Shown: positions 1 through 12,957 of the stretch, one piece after another
Numbering within the stretch: position 1 is the stretch's first letter
Layout: each line of letters opens with the position of its first letter
Assembly: GCA_028564675.1 (NCBI GenBank)
Contig: JAOVVO010000045.1
Span: 1-64,000 of the forward strand
Length of the DNA stretch: 64,000 nucleotides
Origin: Onchocerca lupi
Lineage: Eukaryota; Nematoda; Chromadorea; Rhabditida; Onchocercidae
Reading direction: 5' to 3'
Program-made: the position numbers and the translations under genes
Notes under the pieces: generated by a model
The model's database searches: none
The model's input: the letters and a program-made list of their open reading frames with translations, nothing else
What the model was told of the DNA's origin: nothing

Positions 1-204
1 TATATATTTAATTTATTATATGCGAATAATGCGAGCTGGCATCATATAGATTTTGAGATTAAAACTTAATTTTATTTTCTGTTTCCATAGTTTGCGAATC
101 GAATTACTCAGAAATAGAACCAGAACATTGATTTTCATGTGATTCTAATTTCATGTGATTGTGATAGAATGGTATCAAAGAAATTGTGAAGAAGAGATCA
201 GGAA
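1..204. other. 5' flank of the LACTB2-like gene
   Basis: This is A+T-rich sequence upstream of the first in-frame methionine of the LACTB2-like gene. I see no coding exon and no convincing TATA box. Confidence 0.5.
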
Positions 205-920
205 GTGTGGAAAATAGAAATAACTACTGATGCGAGAATGTGGAGGAAATTTTTTGCTGGAGTGGAAATGGTAACAAATATGGCATATGATGCAACTCAT
301 TTTTCGTTTGCAGTTTTTGCTTATTGGTATTGCAAAATATTTTCCGCTAAAAAAATTTCTAATCTGACTAATTTGGATCCGATTAGCCAACTATCGAGAA
401 ATGTTTGCCGCATTTTGGGCCAAAATCCTGGGCCATTTACACTCCAAGGAACTAATACATATTTGGTCGGTACCACTGAAGGGTAAACGTTTTATATTTT
501 TTCTCTGGCTTGTTAAAAAAATGAGTAAAAAACACATTTCATCGGTTTTAATACTTTGAAGATACATTGCTTTCTAAGTTAAATTCATTCATAAAATCGC
601 GTACTGAACACTTAGATGAAAATGAAGCTAACTGATACGCCAAGCGATTAATTCACTAAAACTAAATAAATAGAGATATGGATAGATATAGTGCTTAAAT
701 ATATATAAAACTTCTTTCCACTTCTCCGTTCATTCTCTTTCTTGCATTAAAGTATATCTTATAATCGCTTAAAATAAGCTATGGCTACCGGTTTAGGCTT
801 ATTTTGAACCAGTCTTGTTATAACGATGATGAAAAAGTTAACTGCTGTTTATGTTGATACGATTGATAGGACAGGAAGAAATATGTAATAAAATTTCAAT
901 TGTTTGTAAAGTGATTGTTG

Positions 921-957
<37 letters not shown>

Positions 958-3191
958 TGGCATTCATCCTGAATTTAAGTACCGCTGTCATATTGATATA
1001 ATATTAATATTGTATTTGACAACTTCAGAGGGAAAGCATGTTATTAAAACCCAAGCATTTTTCTCCAATAAGGAAATTTCTTAGCATTCGATTAATAAAA
1101 CAACAAAATTTTTGATTCGATTTCACTCATTTTCTTGCACAAAAACCAAGTTTTGTTTCAGTCAGAATTTTTATTCAAAATCAATTTTAAAAAACAGTTC
1201 AAAATCAAAAACCTGCTTTTTGTTTTGTCTTAATTATTGACTTCAATATAATTTAAACTGATTGAAATAATGAGCAAAGCGAAGCTAGCGATACCAATAT
1301 TGTCTAATGTTTTCACTCATTCTTATTTCGACATAAATTATGTTTTGCCAACCGATATGTGCTTATATTAGTTTGCTGCAAAACTAAGATTAATTTTTCT
1401 TTTGTTTCAGGAAAATTTTAATCGACTGTGGTGACAATGGAGTGAAGCAATATATTGATTATTTGAAGGAAGCATTGGGTAATGACACAATAAGATTAAT
1501 TGTTTGCACACACTGGCATGATGATCATGTTGGCGGAATACCGGATATTTTCAAACATGTTAATTATTTTTCTTACTTTTAAAGCATCTTTAAAAATTTC
1601 ATACTTCCAACTTCTTGATGGATTTTTTTTCAGAACCATATTTTGTAACGAATATTCAATTAAACTTTTTTTTTTTTGATTTTAGCCGTATTCTTAGCCA
1701 AGATTGAATTTTCCATTATTATTATTGTTCTTTGCAAAAGGCACATTTTATGAAAAATTCAATGTCATCATTAAAGGTAACGAATGGACCAATACCAGTT
1801 TATAAACTTAAAAGAACGGATTTACCAGAAGTGGGCAACATAAAATTTAATTACGTATCACCAGGAAGTGTCGTTACGATTCCTGGAGTTACTCTTAGGT
1901 AATATTTAAAATTTTTCTTATAAAATAATGAAGTGACTTTTTAATTTAATCCTCATCTGTACTGCGTATTGATATTATAGACATATGATCTACGCTAAAA
2001 GAAAAGTACAAGTACATATTTCCTCTTGCTTACCAAATATTGTGGTAAAAATTCATATTTTATGGTAATATAAATCAATTTAAATATAAATTTCATTTTT
2101 GCTAGGAAATTTGATTTGAAACTATAGGAAATATGTGCTTTTCTTTAAAGTTTCATAATTTTATTCATATTGCTATCATAAACGAAAGTTCTGAAAATGG
2201 AATTATTCCTGTTAAGCTCAAAATACAAAACTGTATATGAATTTATTTTTTACAGAGCAACATTTTCTAAAAATTTTTTGTATGGTTTGAACTCCTATTA
2301 TTAATTAATAGAACCAAAGCAACAAGGATAACTTTAAATAAATTATAGATGCATTGCAACACCGGGGCATACATCTGATCATATTTCTCTTTACTTTGAA
2401 GAAGAAAGTAGTCTGTTCAGTGGTGATTGCATACTTGGTGAAAGTTCTTCTATATTTGAAGATCTATATGATTATATGCATTCTTTGGAAATACTATCGG
2501 AACTTAATATTACTAGGTATTTACGTTAATTTTCTTTTTTTATTACTGTTGAAGAAAGAAAGAAAAATTATTAAAATCTTGTTGTATAATTTAGTAACAA
2601 TGGAAGGCAATTTCTAGGATATATCCAGGACATGGACCTCTCATCGAGAAAGGCTTAGAAAAAATTCATGAATATATAACACATCGGAAGAAGCGAGAAG
2701 ATGAAATATTGAAAATATTGGAAAATAAAGCACTGGCATCTACCATGCAAATTACCAATTTGGTTTATAAGATAGGTTTTCTCAATGCTTTTTGTATTGT
2801 CATATTATTAAATTTCTTGTAATTATTATGTTGGCAAATATCAGTTGTTTTTGTTTCCACTCCGTAACGAAAAGTTAAAAGTGTACAGCTAACAGAACGA
2901 AGATCACTTTTAAAAAAGTTCTGAAAAAAATTGTCATATAAGTTCTTTTTGATAAATTCTATGCAGTCATTTATTAATTTAGCTAACTATTTAATTTTAT
3001 TTATGTTTATACAAGTTAATTTTCAGGATATACCTTGGTCGGTGAAATTGGGAGCTGTAAACAATGTGAATAAACATTTAATGAAGCTTGTTAAGGAAAA
3101 TAGGGCTGAACAAGTCGGTTTTGATAGCTATCGCCTAATTAGTGCCCAGAATTCTACCATAGAACAAATAACTACTCATGCTCATAACTGA
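205..3191 (+). CDS. LACTB2: LACTB2-like metallo-beta-lactamase-fold hydrolase, six exons
   Basis: Exons read 205 (or 238)-482, 1411-1558, 1777-1898, 2349-2516, 2618-about 2762 and 3027-3191; phases agree except at the last junction. Exon 1 ends with NPGPFTLQGTNTYLVG, a LACTB2 family signature. Exon 2 holds the metal-binding motif THWHDDHVGG. Exon 4 gives CIATPGHTSDHISLYF and the GDCIL segment, and exon 5 gives YPGHGP, the remaining zinc-ligand motifs. Human LACTB2 is a mitochondrial endoribonuclease with this fold; by homology this would be a two-metal RNA hydrolase. From the methionine at 238 the protein is about 330 residues, longer than the roughly 290 of the human protein because of about 50 poorly conserved N-terminal residues, so the start is uncertain. 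The exon 5/6 join is also uncertain: NLVYK-DIPWSV reads as continuous protein but lacks a GT donor at that point. AATAAA lies at 3341-3346. Confidence 0.85.
924..954 (+). repeat. poly(A) run of about 31 bases in intron 1 of the LACTB2-like gene
   Basis: An uninterrupted adenine tract inside the first intron, preceded by CTT and followed by TTGTGG. No target-site duplication or retrocopied sequence is visible beside it, so it is best called a simple homopolymer. Its exact length is prone to sequencing error. Confidence 0.8.
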
Positions 3192-6076
3192 TATGGTTTG
3201 TTGTTATATATGTGCGCAATAGACTGTTCATTTGTTAAACAAACAGGATATCAGCAAGTAAAATTTAGTTTAAATTTGTTCTTTACATTGTACTGGCGCA
3301 GCATCAGATCAGTAATAACTGATAACACTACAAAAAAAAAAATAAATAAATAAATAAATAAAATTCGCTAGACAAAAACATTAATCGTCTTTGTAAAGTG
3401 AAAGGATGCCATACAGCATTTATCAGAAATGTGAAGGACAAATACAGTTTATTCACTCAACGAGAATAAAACGGTATATGTTTGATAGAAGGAAGTGTTT
3501 TGAACTGGTAATTGGAACTAAACTTTTCTTGCAAATCTTGAATAATATTACAAGAAAGATATAATGAAAGTGCAATCAGTTATACTGAACTAGCAATAAA
3601 AATATAAATTATTATAAATCCCATTTCTAGGCTTGCATCAACCTGTTGAGAGAATATTTTTAAGCTCTTTTACTTTAAAGACATGTTGACTATATTCATA
3701 TTGACATAACTAAGCATTTAATTTAATTCGATTCCGTGCTTGGACATTATAGAATGAATTTTAGATATCTATTGTTAAACAAATCGATTAAATCACTTCG
3801 TGCTCACTCATTTTATGATATAGAATATATTTCAAGAATTAAACACATCATGTTGCTTTCCAGATCATTTGAGCTTCTCATTGTTTTCACATGCTTCAAA
3901 ACAATCTAAGCTATTTATTTTTGCATTACGATGAAATTACTTCCTTTTACGGAATTTATTTAAAAAAAAATGTAATCGTAAAACAAATTTATGTTAACTT
4001 CATTCCATTTTCAATATTTTAAACTCATAATGTCTACAATTGATAGACAAAGAAGCTTCTTACTTGCAAATTGCACTTTCATAACTTCACCTAGATAATT
4101 AACTCCTCTCTCATAGTGATTGAAATATCTTCTCTTCAAGTTATTAATGTTGACCTCTAATAAGCAACTAGTCCTGCTATAGTTACAAGCTGTATATTCT
4201 TACTGTAATCTGTAAGAGAGGAAAAATAGCACTGATCACTTCGAATTCAAATTGTGTATGACTGTTACTAATCCAATATATTCATTTCCAGGGCTTATTA
4301 TTAATTATTCGTCTTATTAAAATTCGAATTCAACAATCGTTTACTGGAAATATTAAAATAAACACTAAATGTATCTAAATATCGCCACTTTATACATCTG
4401 AAAAAAGCATAACTGAGAAAAATTCGAACTGCTATGGATGAATGGTGCTATTTTTCCAATTTTCCTTTTTTGAACTTGACAAAAAAAAAAAAAAACAAAT
4501 GATGAAATGTTTTTCTAATGACAATTTATAGATGGAATTTTTTTTTTCCAAGTTGTTTCAAAGATGGAAATATATATCAACTGCTGAAATGCAATTTGTT
4601 TGCCTTTTTTCGGATTAATTCATTCACCAGTCAATTTGCTTGATCAAACAACTATCTGCATTTCTTTAATTTGGTATGAAGAATTAGTTGCTTATAAAGT
4701 CATCAATTTCTTCATTATTTCGCCTTTTCAATCCATAATTTATGATTTATTTACATTCTTGCAATTGTCACGCACATTCTATTCTTATTCCATAGTACAG
4801 GTATCGAAATAGTGTCAAAAATTTTTTAAATAAGGCTAAAACTTGTTTTATTATCAGATGGAAATATATAAAGATATATATGTATATGTATATATTTCTT
4901 TCTTTTTTTTCTATCTATTTTTTGGTTATTAATATTTATTTATTTAATTAATTTATATAATGCTTTCATCTTCGCTTTTTACTTCGGTAAGTTTTCTAAA
5001 TCTTTTATATTAATAATCAGAAAATGAATATATTAGTGTTGGAGAGTTCCGTAAAAAGAGTACAAGAAGGAAGAGTAAGGTATTCCCGATGAACTATTTG
5101 TACCTTTTCTCAAGTTTTGAATCTTGACTATTGCGATACTCTCTCATAGCTTGATTTTCTGAATCAATTTCAAGGGACTACTTCAACAGAAGTCCTTTGA
5201 TCATGATGATTGATATATGCGTATGATCGGATCAATCAACTCAATCTTCTCATAATATGTGCGATTAGTTTGAAGTGGGATCAAGATGACTTCATTTACA
5301 TAGTAGAACACTGTATAATTTATTATGGCTAAAAAGAAAAATAATTATTGAAAAGATATTTATTTCAATTTTTTCTTTTTTTTTTTTGTGATTAAAATCT
5401 AATCGATATAAAGAATGAATGGAAATGAGAGACCACTCGCCCATTCGATCGTAAAAAATTGGCGTCAGTCTGCATAAATTTTCTGATGATTTATCGGTCG
5501 AAAAGTTTCTCTCATCCTTAGTTACCCATATTTCTCCTTCTTTACCCGTTTAGAGTACTCTTCCGTCAACAAATTTTTGAGAGAAATGGGATAGGGTTGA
5601 TGGTGAGGAGGAGGTGTATTTCGAAGTGTTGACAATGAAGAATTTGCCCGATCGATCCGCGTGATAATAAATTCATCCCATCAGATCAGTCGCAGACATC
5701 GTTAGCATCAATAGTGTTTGCGACCACTACTTGTTTATCGATCCATCTCTTCATAGCAGATTTTTCTGTCACTTATTGTCATCATTGCATACTTCATAAT
5801 TCAATATTATTGTTACTAACAATTTAAAGTCTCATAAATAAAAAGTTTCATTTCAAGCTCAATTTGTCAAAAATTTTGAAACAAAAAAGATTTTCTCATA
5901 AATATTATTTTCTTCCATTTCTTTTTATGAGCAAAATTACAGACAATTTTTAAATGTCATTTTGTTCTTTAAAATTGCTGAAGGGCAGGCGAGGAAATAT
6001 GTGCATGTGTATTGATCGATCGCGATCTGTTCAGTTCATCATCAAATCATCAATCATCATACCTGAGAGCATTTCA
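3192..6076. other. Intergenic region between the LACTB2-like and Ly-6-like genes
   Basis: About 2.9 kb of A+T-rich DNA. It holds the poly(A) signal of the upstream gene near 3341, an ATATAT/ATGTAT microsatellite near 4862-4897, and a less A+T-rich stretch from about 5400 to 6060 that is probably the promoter and 5' region of the next gene. No exon with good splice sites was found. Confidence 0.55.
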
Positions 6077-6077
6077 G
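6071..6077 (+). promoter_or_regulatory. Candidate 3' splice or trans-splice acceptor (ATTTCAG) before the Ly-6-like gene
   Basis: ATTTCAG matches the nematode acceptor consensus and lies three bases before an ATG at 6080. If used for spliced-leader trans-splicing, the mature leader would be about 114 nt long before the main start at 6192 and would contain the whole chain of short upstream reading frames. The same sequence could be a cis acceptor if a non-coding first exon exists upstream. Confidence 0.45.
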
Positions 6078-6079
6078 CG

Positions 6080-6198
6080 ATGCTCTTTCAATCACTGCCA
6101 TGATCATTCTCCAATCACTGCCATGATCATTCTCCAATCACTGCCATGATCATTCTCCAATCACTGCCATGATCATTTTCCAATCACTGTCATGTTGA
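6080..6198 (+). promoter_or_regulatory. Tandem 23-bp repeat encoding five overlapping upstream mini-ORFs
   Basis: A 23-bp unit is repeated about four times, from about 6088 to 6180, with a degenerate copy running into the start codon of the Ly-6-like gene. Each unit carries ATG, and each short frame ends in a TGA that overlaps the next ATG as ATGA. The five frames are 6080-6103, 6100-6126, 6123-6149, 6146-6172 and 6169-6198. The first encodes MLFQSLP and the next three encode MIILQSLP. The last runs through the main ATG at 6192 and stops at 6196-6198. ATGA overlaps are a known arrangement for termination-reinitiation; a regulatory role here is inference. Confidence 0.6.
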
Positions 6199-9100
6199 AC
6201 GCAATTTTTCAAGGACCTTTTATAACGATTCTTACCATCGTTGTTTTTTTCGTCATCAGAAATGATAATGTTGCAACCGCAAAAAGAAAACCATGGACAG
6301 AACAAGATGAAGCCCGAAGAATCCAACAGGTTGTTCGGTACAGTTCGACTGATTCATTTTAGACGACTAATTCATCTTTTTTTTCATTTTTGATTTCTGA
6401 AATGCTTAAAAATGTTTAATTCAATTAATTAAAAAAAAAAGTCCTGTAGACAAAAAAAGTTTTAATTCGAGTTTAATTTATCGAAACTTCGGAACAAAAA
6501 AGATTCTTTCATCAATATTATTTTCTTCAAGTCATCTCTTTAAGCAGAATCGCTGAAATCATTGATAAAAAAAAATTTTTTTTGATTTATTTGATGCAAA
6601 ATTTTCTTTTTTCTCCCCGATCAAATGAACTTTTTGACCTTCGTCTCGCTCATATCAATCATGCCATGAAGCTGTTTTCATCGGAATTTTCATCGATTGC
6701 AATCTTTCATCATAATAATTTTTTTTGTCGCTTCAGTAATTCTGAATCTATCAATAAAATAAGATCATATAAAATGAGATAAAATCTGTCATTCTTTTGT
6801 TCGAATCAAAAACATTTCAAAATTTTCAAATTTTGCATTTGTAGTAAAAGGAGTGAAAATACATTCAATTAGCAATAGACTAATGCAAAAAATTCCATCT
6901 TCCATAAGCACTTTAAATTTTTTATTTTTTGTAAAATGAAATGAATTAAAGATAATGGAGGCTGAAAAAATGGAGTATGAAATGGAACAGCGTGCTCAAT
7001 CTGCTGTTATTGCTGTAGATGATGGTGAAATACCACGAAAAGATCGCTATAATCATCTGATAACTGAAGCTTATCACTACAAAAAAGAAGCAATATCACC
7101 AGTTTCACTCCCAACTACCGCTGCTACCACTTCAGGTAATTTTATTGATATGCTCATTTTTACTAAATCAGAGATTTCTTTGACAGACAAAAGTATGTCT
7201 CTTATTTTATAACTACTTTAGTATCTTTTTTTTCAGTTTAACACCAATCCAAATAATTTATTGCAAAATTAATTGAAATTTAAAATGCAAAAGCGGAAAA
7301 AATATGGAAAAAATAAATTGTCCCTCACTAACCTTTTTCATTACCACAAATATTATTATAATTTTTTTCCTCTTTCTTTCCGTTTTTTTCCTTTTTCCTT
7401 TTTTTTTTTTTTTTTTTAGATGATAGAAAGGAAAACGATGTAAACAAAAAAAGTTATGTAAAAAAAAATATTTGTAGTAAAATGAAGAAGGTAGAATGGT
7501 ATTAATGTGAGAGACAATTTATCATAGGTTACTGAAGCTGAATTAATTGACGATATTTTGAGACAAATTAGCTGACAAAAAAAGTGAGATCTTTCAGCAT
7601 TTTAAAAAGGACGAAAATATTTAAATTTTTGTAATTTTCGAAGTAACGATTTAAATATAACTGTTAAAAATGATTTAAATTTTTAAATTTTCAGTTATAC
7701 ATCGTTTTAAATATATATATTTTTGATATTAAATACATGTTTTTTTTTTTTTTTTTCAAAAGAATATATCTGTTGAAAATTGTGTAATTCATCTAATACT
7801 TAACTTCGTAATTTGTATTTGCCTCTGTGAAGCCATATACTTACATGATCTCTGTCAATTTCGTAGTATATTAGATGATTTCATTGGAAATGAAAGTTTT
7901 AAAAGTAAACTTTTAAAAGTCAATAATCCCATAGTTCGCAGTTATTAAATGATGTGCGATTTGGGTAGTTTGTTTAAGGATGTGATTTAGATCGAATAAA
8001 AATTAAAGGTATAACTTAAATTTAATTTTTTTTTTAATTTTGAATTTACAAAAGAGAAATTCTTTATTGATATTATCCATAGATAATGATTATTGGTGCT
8101 ATCATTGTACGAGTCCATTGAACATAATGAGCGGAAATATGCAGCGTGCGATTGAAAAGTTTCTACGTATTCGTCGGACGGCTTATCCAATTCACGTGAA
8201 AAATATACGATGCTCGGAACCACGTAATTTGACGGAATTAGCTGTGCAACATTGTCGACATTCCTATTGTCAAACGCTAATTTTGATGGATCATAATACT
8301 GGCAAGTTTCTTTTCATTTCATTTTTTAAAATATCTAATTTATCGGCAGCAGTTTTTTTCTCTCTTTTTTTTCATTGAATACTGATACTTTTCATTAAAA
8401 ATTTATTAAATTTTTTGGAAAATAATTTTGAATATTCTAATTTCAATTTTTTTTATCCAAAATTCATTTCATATGCCGAATGAGCAAATATACGATATAG
8501 CATGAAATGTAAAGAAAAATATCCACTTTTTTCCATTTATCAGCTAATTATTCATCTTCGCCTAATGAAATTTGCTATTGTCTTGTCAGTTATTATTTTA
8601 AATTTATAAAATTGTAATATTTTTTAAATATCCCTTTTTTTATAATGCTCATATAGGTCATTTATATCGAATGATAAAATGAAAGCATTTACAACTTAAC
8701 CTATCTGGAATCATTATTCTTTTAAAATTTAAAAATGACTCAAACTTTTTAAAATTTTCTGATTGTTTTTTTATTTATTTTTTGCAAAATCTTCAATATT
8801 TTAAAATTTCATTTGTATCCTCTTTTTTGTACGATTTCTTACTTTTTTTTCGTGGTTAATAAAAATTATGCAACCTATCAATTGGAAAAATATACAATTT
8901 AAAAATTTTGAAAATTATAAAAAAAAAGGAAAAGAAATTTCGCTTTTTTTTCAGGTACAGCATTTACAATACGTGGTTGTGCAGAAACATTCGGAGCAAT
9001 AAATGAAAAGTTGTTTGATGCGCGTGGTGATAACACGTGTCAGAAGTAAGAAATACATTATTGTTAATTAATTTAATTGACATTCTAATTAGTAATTCGG

Positions 9101-9430
9101 TAAATATTCCTTCGTTTCAATACATAAGAGATATGATAACGGCGATATTGATCAAGGAATAGGAATAACAATGAATATACAGGTTAATGAAAGGATCAAA
9201 AATATTCAAAAACTTTGAAGACAATCGTTTTCAGACTACATGATCAGCTGGATATACAAGAATGTATCTGTCGGCATCGACGTTACTGCTATCCCGGCGT
9301 AAAACGTCGATTTTTCGGCTCTTCAGCAGAAACAACATTCATGGCTTCAGCACCAACTGATAAATTACTATCCATATTTTGTGGTATTTTATTGATTTCT
9401 TTAAAGCTTATACTTTATGACCATTTTTAG
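6192..9430 (+). CDS. Secreted, probably GPI-anchored Ly-6/ODR-2-like protein, five exons
   Basis: Exons 6192-6329, 6952-7135, 8083-8301, 8955-9045 and 9235-9430 keep phase throughout and give about 275 residues. The N terminus, MLNAIFQGPFITILTIVVFF, is a signal peptide. A charged linker (residues about 35-105) leads to a cysteine-rich domain that opens with WCYHCTSP, the typical start of Ly-6/three-finger domains, and continues through CRHSYC, RGCAETFG and ECICRHRRYCYPG. The C terminus is a hydrophobic tail (LLSIFCGILLISLKLIL) as in GPI-anchored proteins. Small-residue stretches before it (SSAE, SAPTD) could hold the anchor site. The best family guess is the nematode ODR-2/HOT group of neuronal surface proteins, from motif style only. 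Intron 3 uses a GC donor (G/GCAAGT). The acceptor of exon 2 (TTAAAG) is weak. The gene has an unusual leader (6080-6198). Confidence 0.65.
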
Positions 9431-11092
9431 CAAATTCTATCTCAAGCATTGTTGCTTTTTTATTTATAAATTCAAATTCTGTGAATTTTCTTTTCAAAAA
9501 CTTTATTTCCTCTAAAAGTACCTTTTTTTTTTTTAATTTTTATGTTTTGATTGTTTAAACTTTTATAACAAAAAAAAAAAAAAATTTTGAAATTGCTAGA
9601 AATTCACGAGAAAAAAAAAGAAAAAACTAAAAATGAATCATAGAAAATAATACATAAAAAATAACAAATAGCTTTTTTTTGAATTCAAAATTATCCATAT
9701 ACTACTTTGATGATTTCTGATATTTCTTATCACATGATCTAATTTCACTGATTGTATTTCTGGTGAAATTATTCTCTCAGTTATCGGGTAATGTATTTGA
9801 AGTTTGACAATTTAATGTGCCACAGATATCTTGCTCTCTATATTATCACTTATTTCAAGTTACTCTGAAATATTTCTTTTCAAATTTTTCCAATAATTGG
9901 TATAAACTTACGTAGTGAAAACTGAATCGTATGTCGAATTCAAAATATTGGAAGTATTGCTGGTTTATAATAAACTACAAGTTTACTTTTAAAATTATGA
10001 AAATAAGAAATAATCTTTACGAAAATTATTAAAAATTTCGGAGTGATCAAAATATCTTGTTACAGGATATTATTTTGATCCATTTAATTAATTTAGTGAT
10101 TAATGTTAATGCATTTCTTTTTTCAATTTTTGCAATTTTTTAATGTAATTTTGTAAAATTGTTCTAGAACAGTTAATGATAAAATTATCATTCACTAATT
10201 GTAAGATTATTAAAATTACTAAATTTGAAATTCGAGAAAAAAATTGACAATGAGTGAGTGATAATTTCTGACTGTAGTGAAAATTGAGATATTTCACTAT
10301 ATCACATGTCGAATTCGAAATACTGAAAGTATGATTGTTTTAAAATGAGTTAAATATGAAGTCAATAAAACACGAAAATGTAATACTTTTTTGTGTGGTA
10401 TGACGTAGACATTATATTCTGAATATAATATGGTGAAAACTTCATGATTGTCTCTTTGAAATTAATGGTATAATTCATTAAACTCATCCATTTAATAAAT
10501 TACAAGACAATCGAGATAAGTATACTGTATAAATTTTTTAAATTTTCAAAATTTAAATTATGATCGTACTCTTATAGTTCCTTTTTTTTTTGCTCAATTC
10601 ATTTTTCAAAGAAAATGCTAGGATTTGATATGATCAAGAAAGAAATGAGCTTATGTCTGATGATAATTTACATGCTAAAATTATTGAAGTTTAAACATAT
10701 CTTTGATGTTTCTCAAAAAAAAAAAAAGAAAAAAAACACTAAAGTTTGCTGTTCCTTTTTTTTTTTTTTTAAAAAAAGGCTGTTTCCTGATGACCCTCTG
10801 CTATATACTTGCACATCAGTTAGATTTCATTTTCAATATCAGGAAAAAGAAAAAATTCTGTTGATTTAAGAAATGGAAATGCGTGGAATTTCTGGATGAA
10901 CAAAGAAAAATGACTTGTCTTCTGAATAAGAATGCAATTGATCGTTTTCAAAATTTTGCAGACAATATCAGTTTATATTTTGCAGTTGAATAAACTTAAA
11001 ATGTAAATCAAACTGATTAATTTGTAAATGTACCAATTAATTTATTTAGATAAATAAATTAAACTAATTCCAAATCCTGCAACAAATTCCGA
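9431..11092. other. Convergent intergenic region
   Basis: This lies between the 3' ends of the Ly-6-like gene (plus) and the four-transmembrane gene (minus). It is A+T-rich with long A and T runs near 9571, 10719 and 10757. On the minus strand AATAAA (plus 11041-11046) is the likely poly(A) signal of the four-transmembrane gene. No exon was found. Confidence 0.55.
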
Positions 11093-12912
11093 TCAAAATT
11101 GTTTTTCGTCACTTTTCAAAAGTATCCTTGCCACGCCATTCTTGTTTTCCATGAATGCCTGATATAGTGTATAAAGTAGCAAACAATTGATAATAATAGC
11201 AATTGAAATTAGTGACAATGCCTGAAATTAAAGATTATTTCATTTCTTTATTTTTTTCTCTATTTCATATTTACGGACTTTGTTTATCTTTTGATCATCT
11301 CATTTTATCGATAATTCAAGTAAAAATTGATTTTATATGCTGAAATGCAACATCTATTCATTTTATTTTATCATTTATAATTTTTTTCCACTTGCTGTAT
11401 CGATCCCTTATCATGATTTAAACTGATAATTTAACAGCAGAAGGAAATGCGTAATATATGAAATATAAAAAATTATAACGAAAAACAAAATTAGTCAGTT
11501 TAACATATAAATGAATAATATTAAAAGATATATTCATCGTCTATTTTCTTATTTATATTGAAAAGAAACTCGTATTTCTAGAAATGGCAGAGTAGGTGCT
11601 TGTTGAAGTAAATTATTTCCATGCCATAAATTAGGCCATTCGTAAATAATCGATATCATAATCCAAAATAAAGAACTGAGAGCTGCAAGTAAAGTATTTG
11701 AAAGTTTTTTTTTTTTTTTTTCAAAGATAAACTTGACAAAATTTATGGATTTATTAAGAGAATGAAGGATTATTCAGTGAATAATATAGCTAAGTAATAT
11801 CATTTCATGGTAAATAATTTAGTAAATTAGTAATTTCGTAAATAATTTATTGATTAATACTTGATCTTTTATTTTAATTTTTGTTCACTTAATTTCTAAT
11901 GCGACATCAAATTCAAATTAAAAAAGCATCAAATTTCCTCAATTTTAAAACAACATTTCAAGTCTTCATTATCTACATTAATTTATTAATAATGTTTTAT
12001 TACCGGCGATATTCAATGCTGGAATTGCTATATTATTGGGTGTAATAGTAGTGGGCAACCTGACACGCCATATGAACCAGGTGTGCCAACTATTAGTTGA
12101 TAGTACCAATATTGCTTCAAACAAGCCTGTTATGATCTGAAATTTCGTAAAAATAATTTTGCAGTAATTTAATGAAATTTGAAAAATGCTGATGACATTC
12201 CATTGCAAGACCATTTTGCTTCTTCACGCAATCAAATCTTTCAACAAATAATCAGCAATCATAGTTCGTTTATGAAATGATCCTTTTCACCCATCTTGAA
12301 CCATACTCACATATGCTATTCATTAGAGTCCTACCTGATTTCGAAATGGCAAACTTAGTTTGGTCAGATTATTTGCAACCAAACTTCTGCCCAACAATGT
12401 TTCTAATCGTATTTCTATGCACGTTTCCAGTGTTCGGTATATCTGGTGCCTAAATTTAAATTTTCTCCTAAGTAATTTCAATCTGATTAGTTTCTATTTC
12501 AGGTTTGACAATTTTGAGGAATAAAGTAAATGAGTGATTTCGATACCATCATCATCATAAGATTAACATGCAACTCGACACTATCATCATCATCAAAATC
12601 CATCCTCTATGAATTTATCGTTTATCAGTTCGTATCAAAATCATTGCTTTAAAGGACTTACAACTGTTGATTGGTTATTCCAAATTGTAGCATTATTCGT
12701 TCATCAAATGCATTATATGTTTTATTGGCATACTGAAAGATTTCCTTCCAACATATCGGTGCTGGATTTAACAAATCATAGAGAATCCAAACTAAGATCA
12801 TCTCATTCACTATCAATAACAATAATGTCCCATCGATCATATAGTAATAGATTCTACAATGTATGCCTAACATCTTTTTAAATTTTTGAAATTGAAGTAA
12901 ATATAAGTACAT
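11093..12912 (-). CDS. Four-transmembrane protein of unknown function, five exons
   Basis: On the minus strand the exons are 12912-12662, 12449-12335, 12136-12004, 11682-11570 and 11221-11093. All joins keep phase and use standard sites: GTAAGT ends exon 1, and TTTCAG or TTGCAG opens exons 3 to 5. The product is about 246 residues. Hydrophobic segments are LLLLIVNEMILVWILYDLL near the N terminus, IITGLFEAILVL, IAALSSLFWIMISIIY and ALSLISIAIIINCLLLYTLY. Between the first two is a long loop (about 75 residues) with NKT and NLT glycosylation sequons and two cysteines. A short charged tail ends KSDEKQF. The order suggests a tetraspan membrane protein with a large first external loop, but I do not recognise the family. 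The start is uncertain: an ATG at 12957 is also in frame. AGCAG just before the ATG at 12912 could be a trans-splice acceptor. Confidence 0.62.
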
Positions 12913-12957
12913 TCTGCTTGGATCACTTTTAATATGATTATTGTAAATGAAATTCAC

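Noticed and set aside
924..954. Poly(A) run as the tail of a retrocopy
   Set aside because: No gene-like sequence or target-site duplication next to it; treated as a simple homopolymer.
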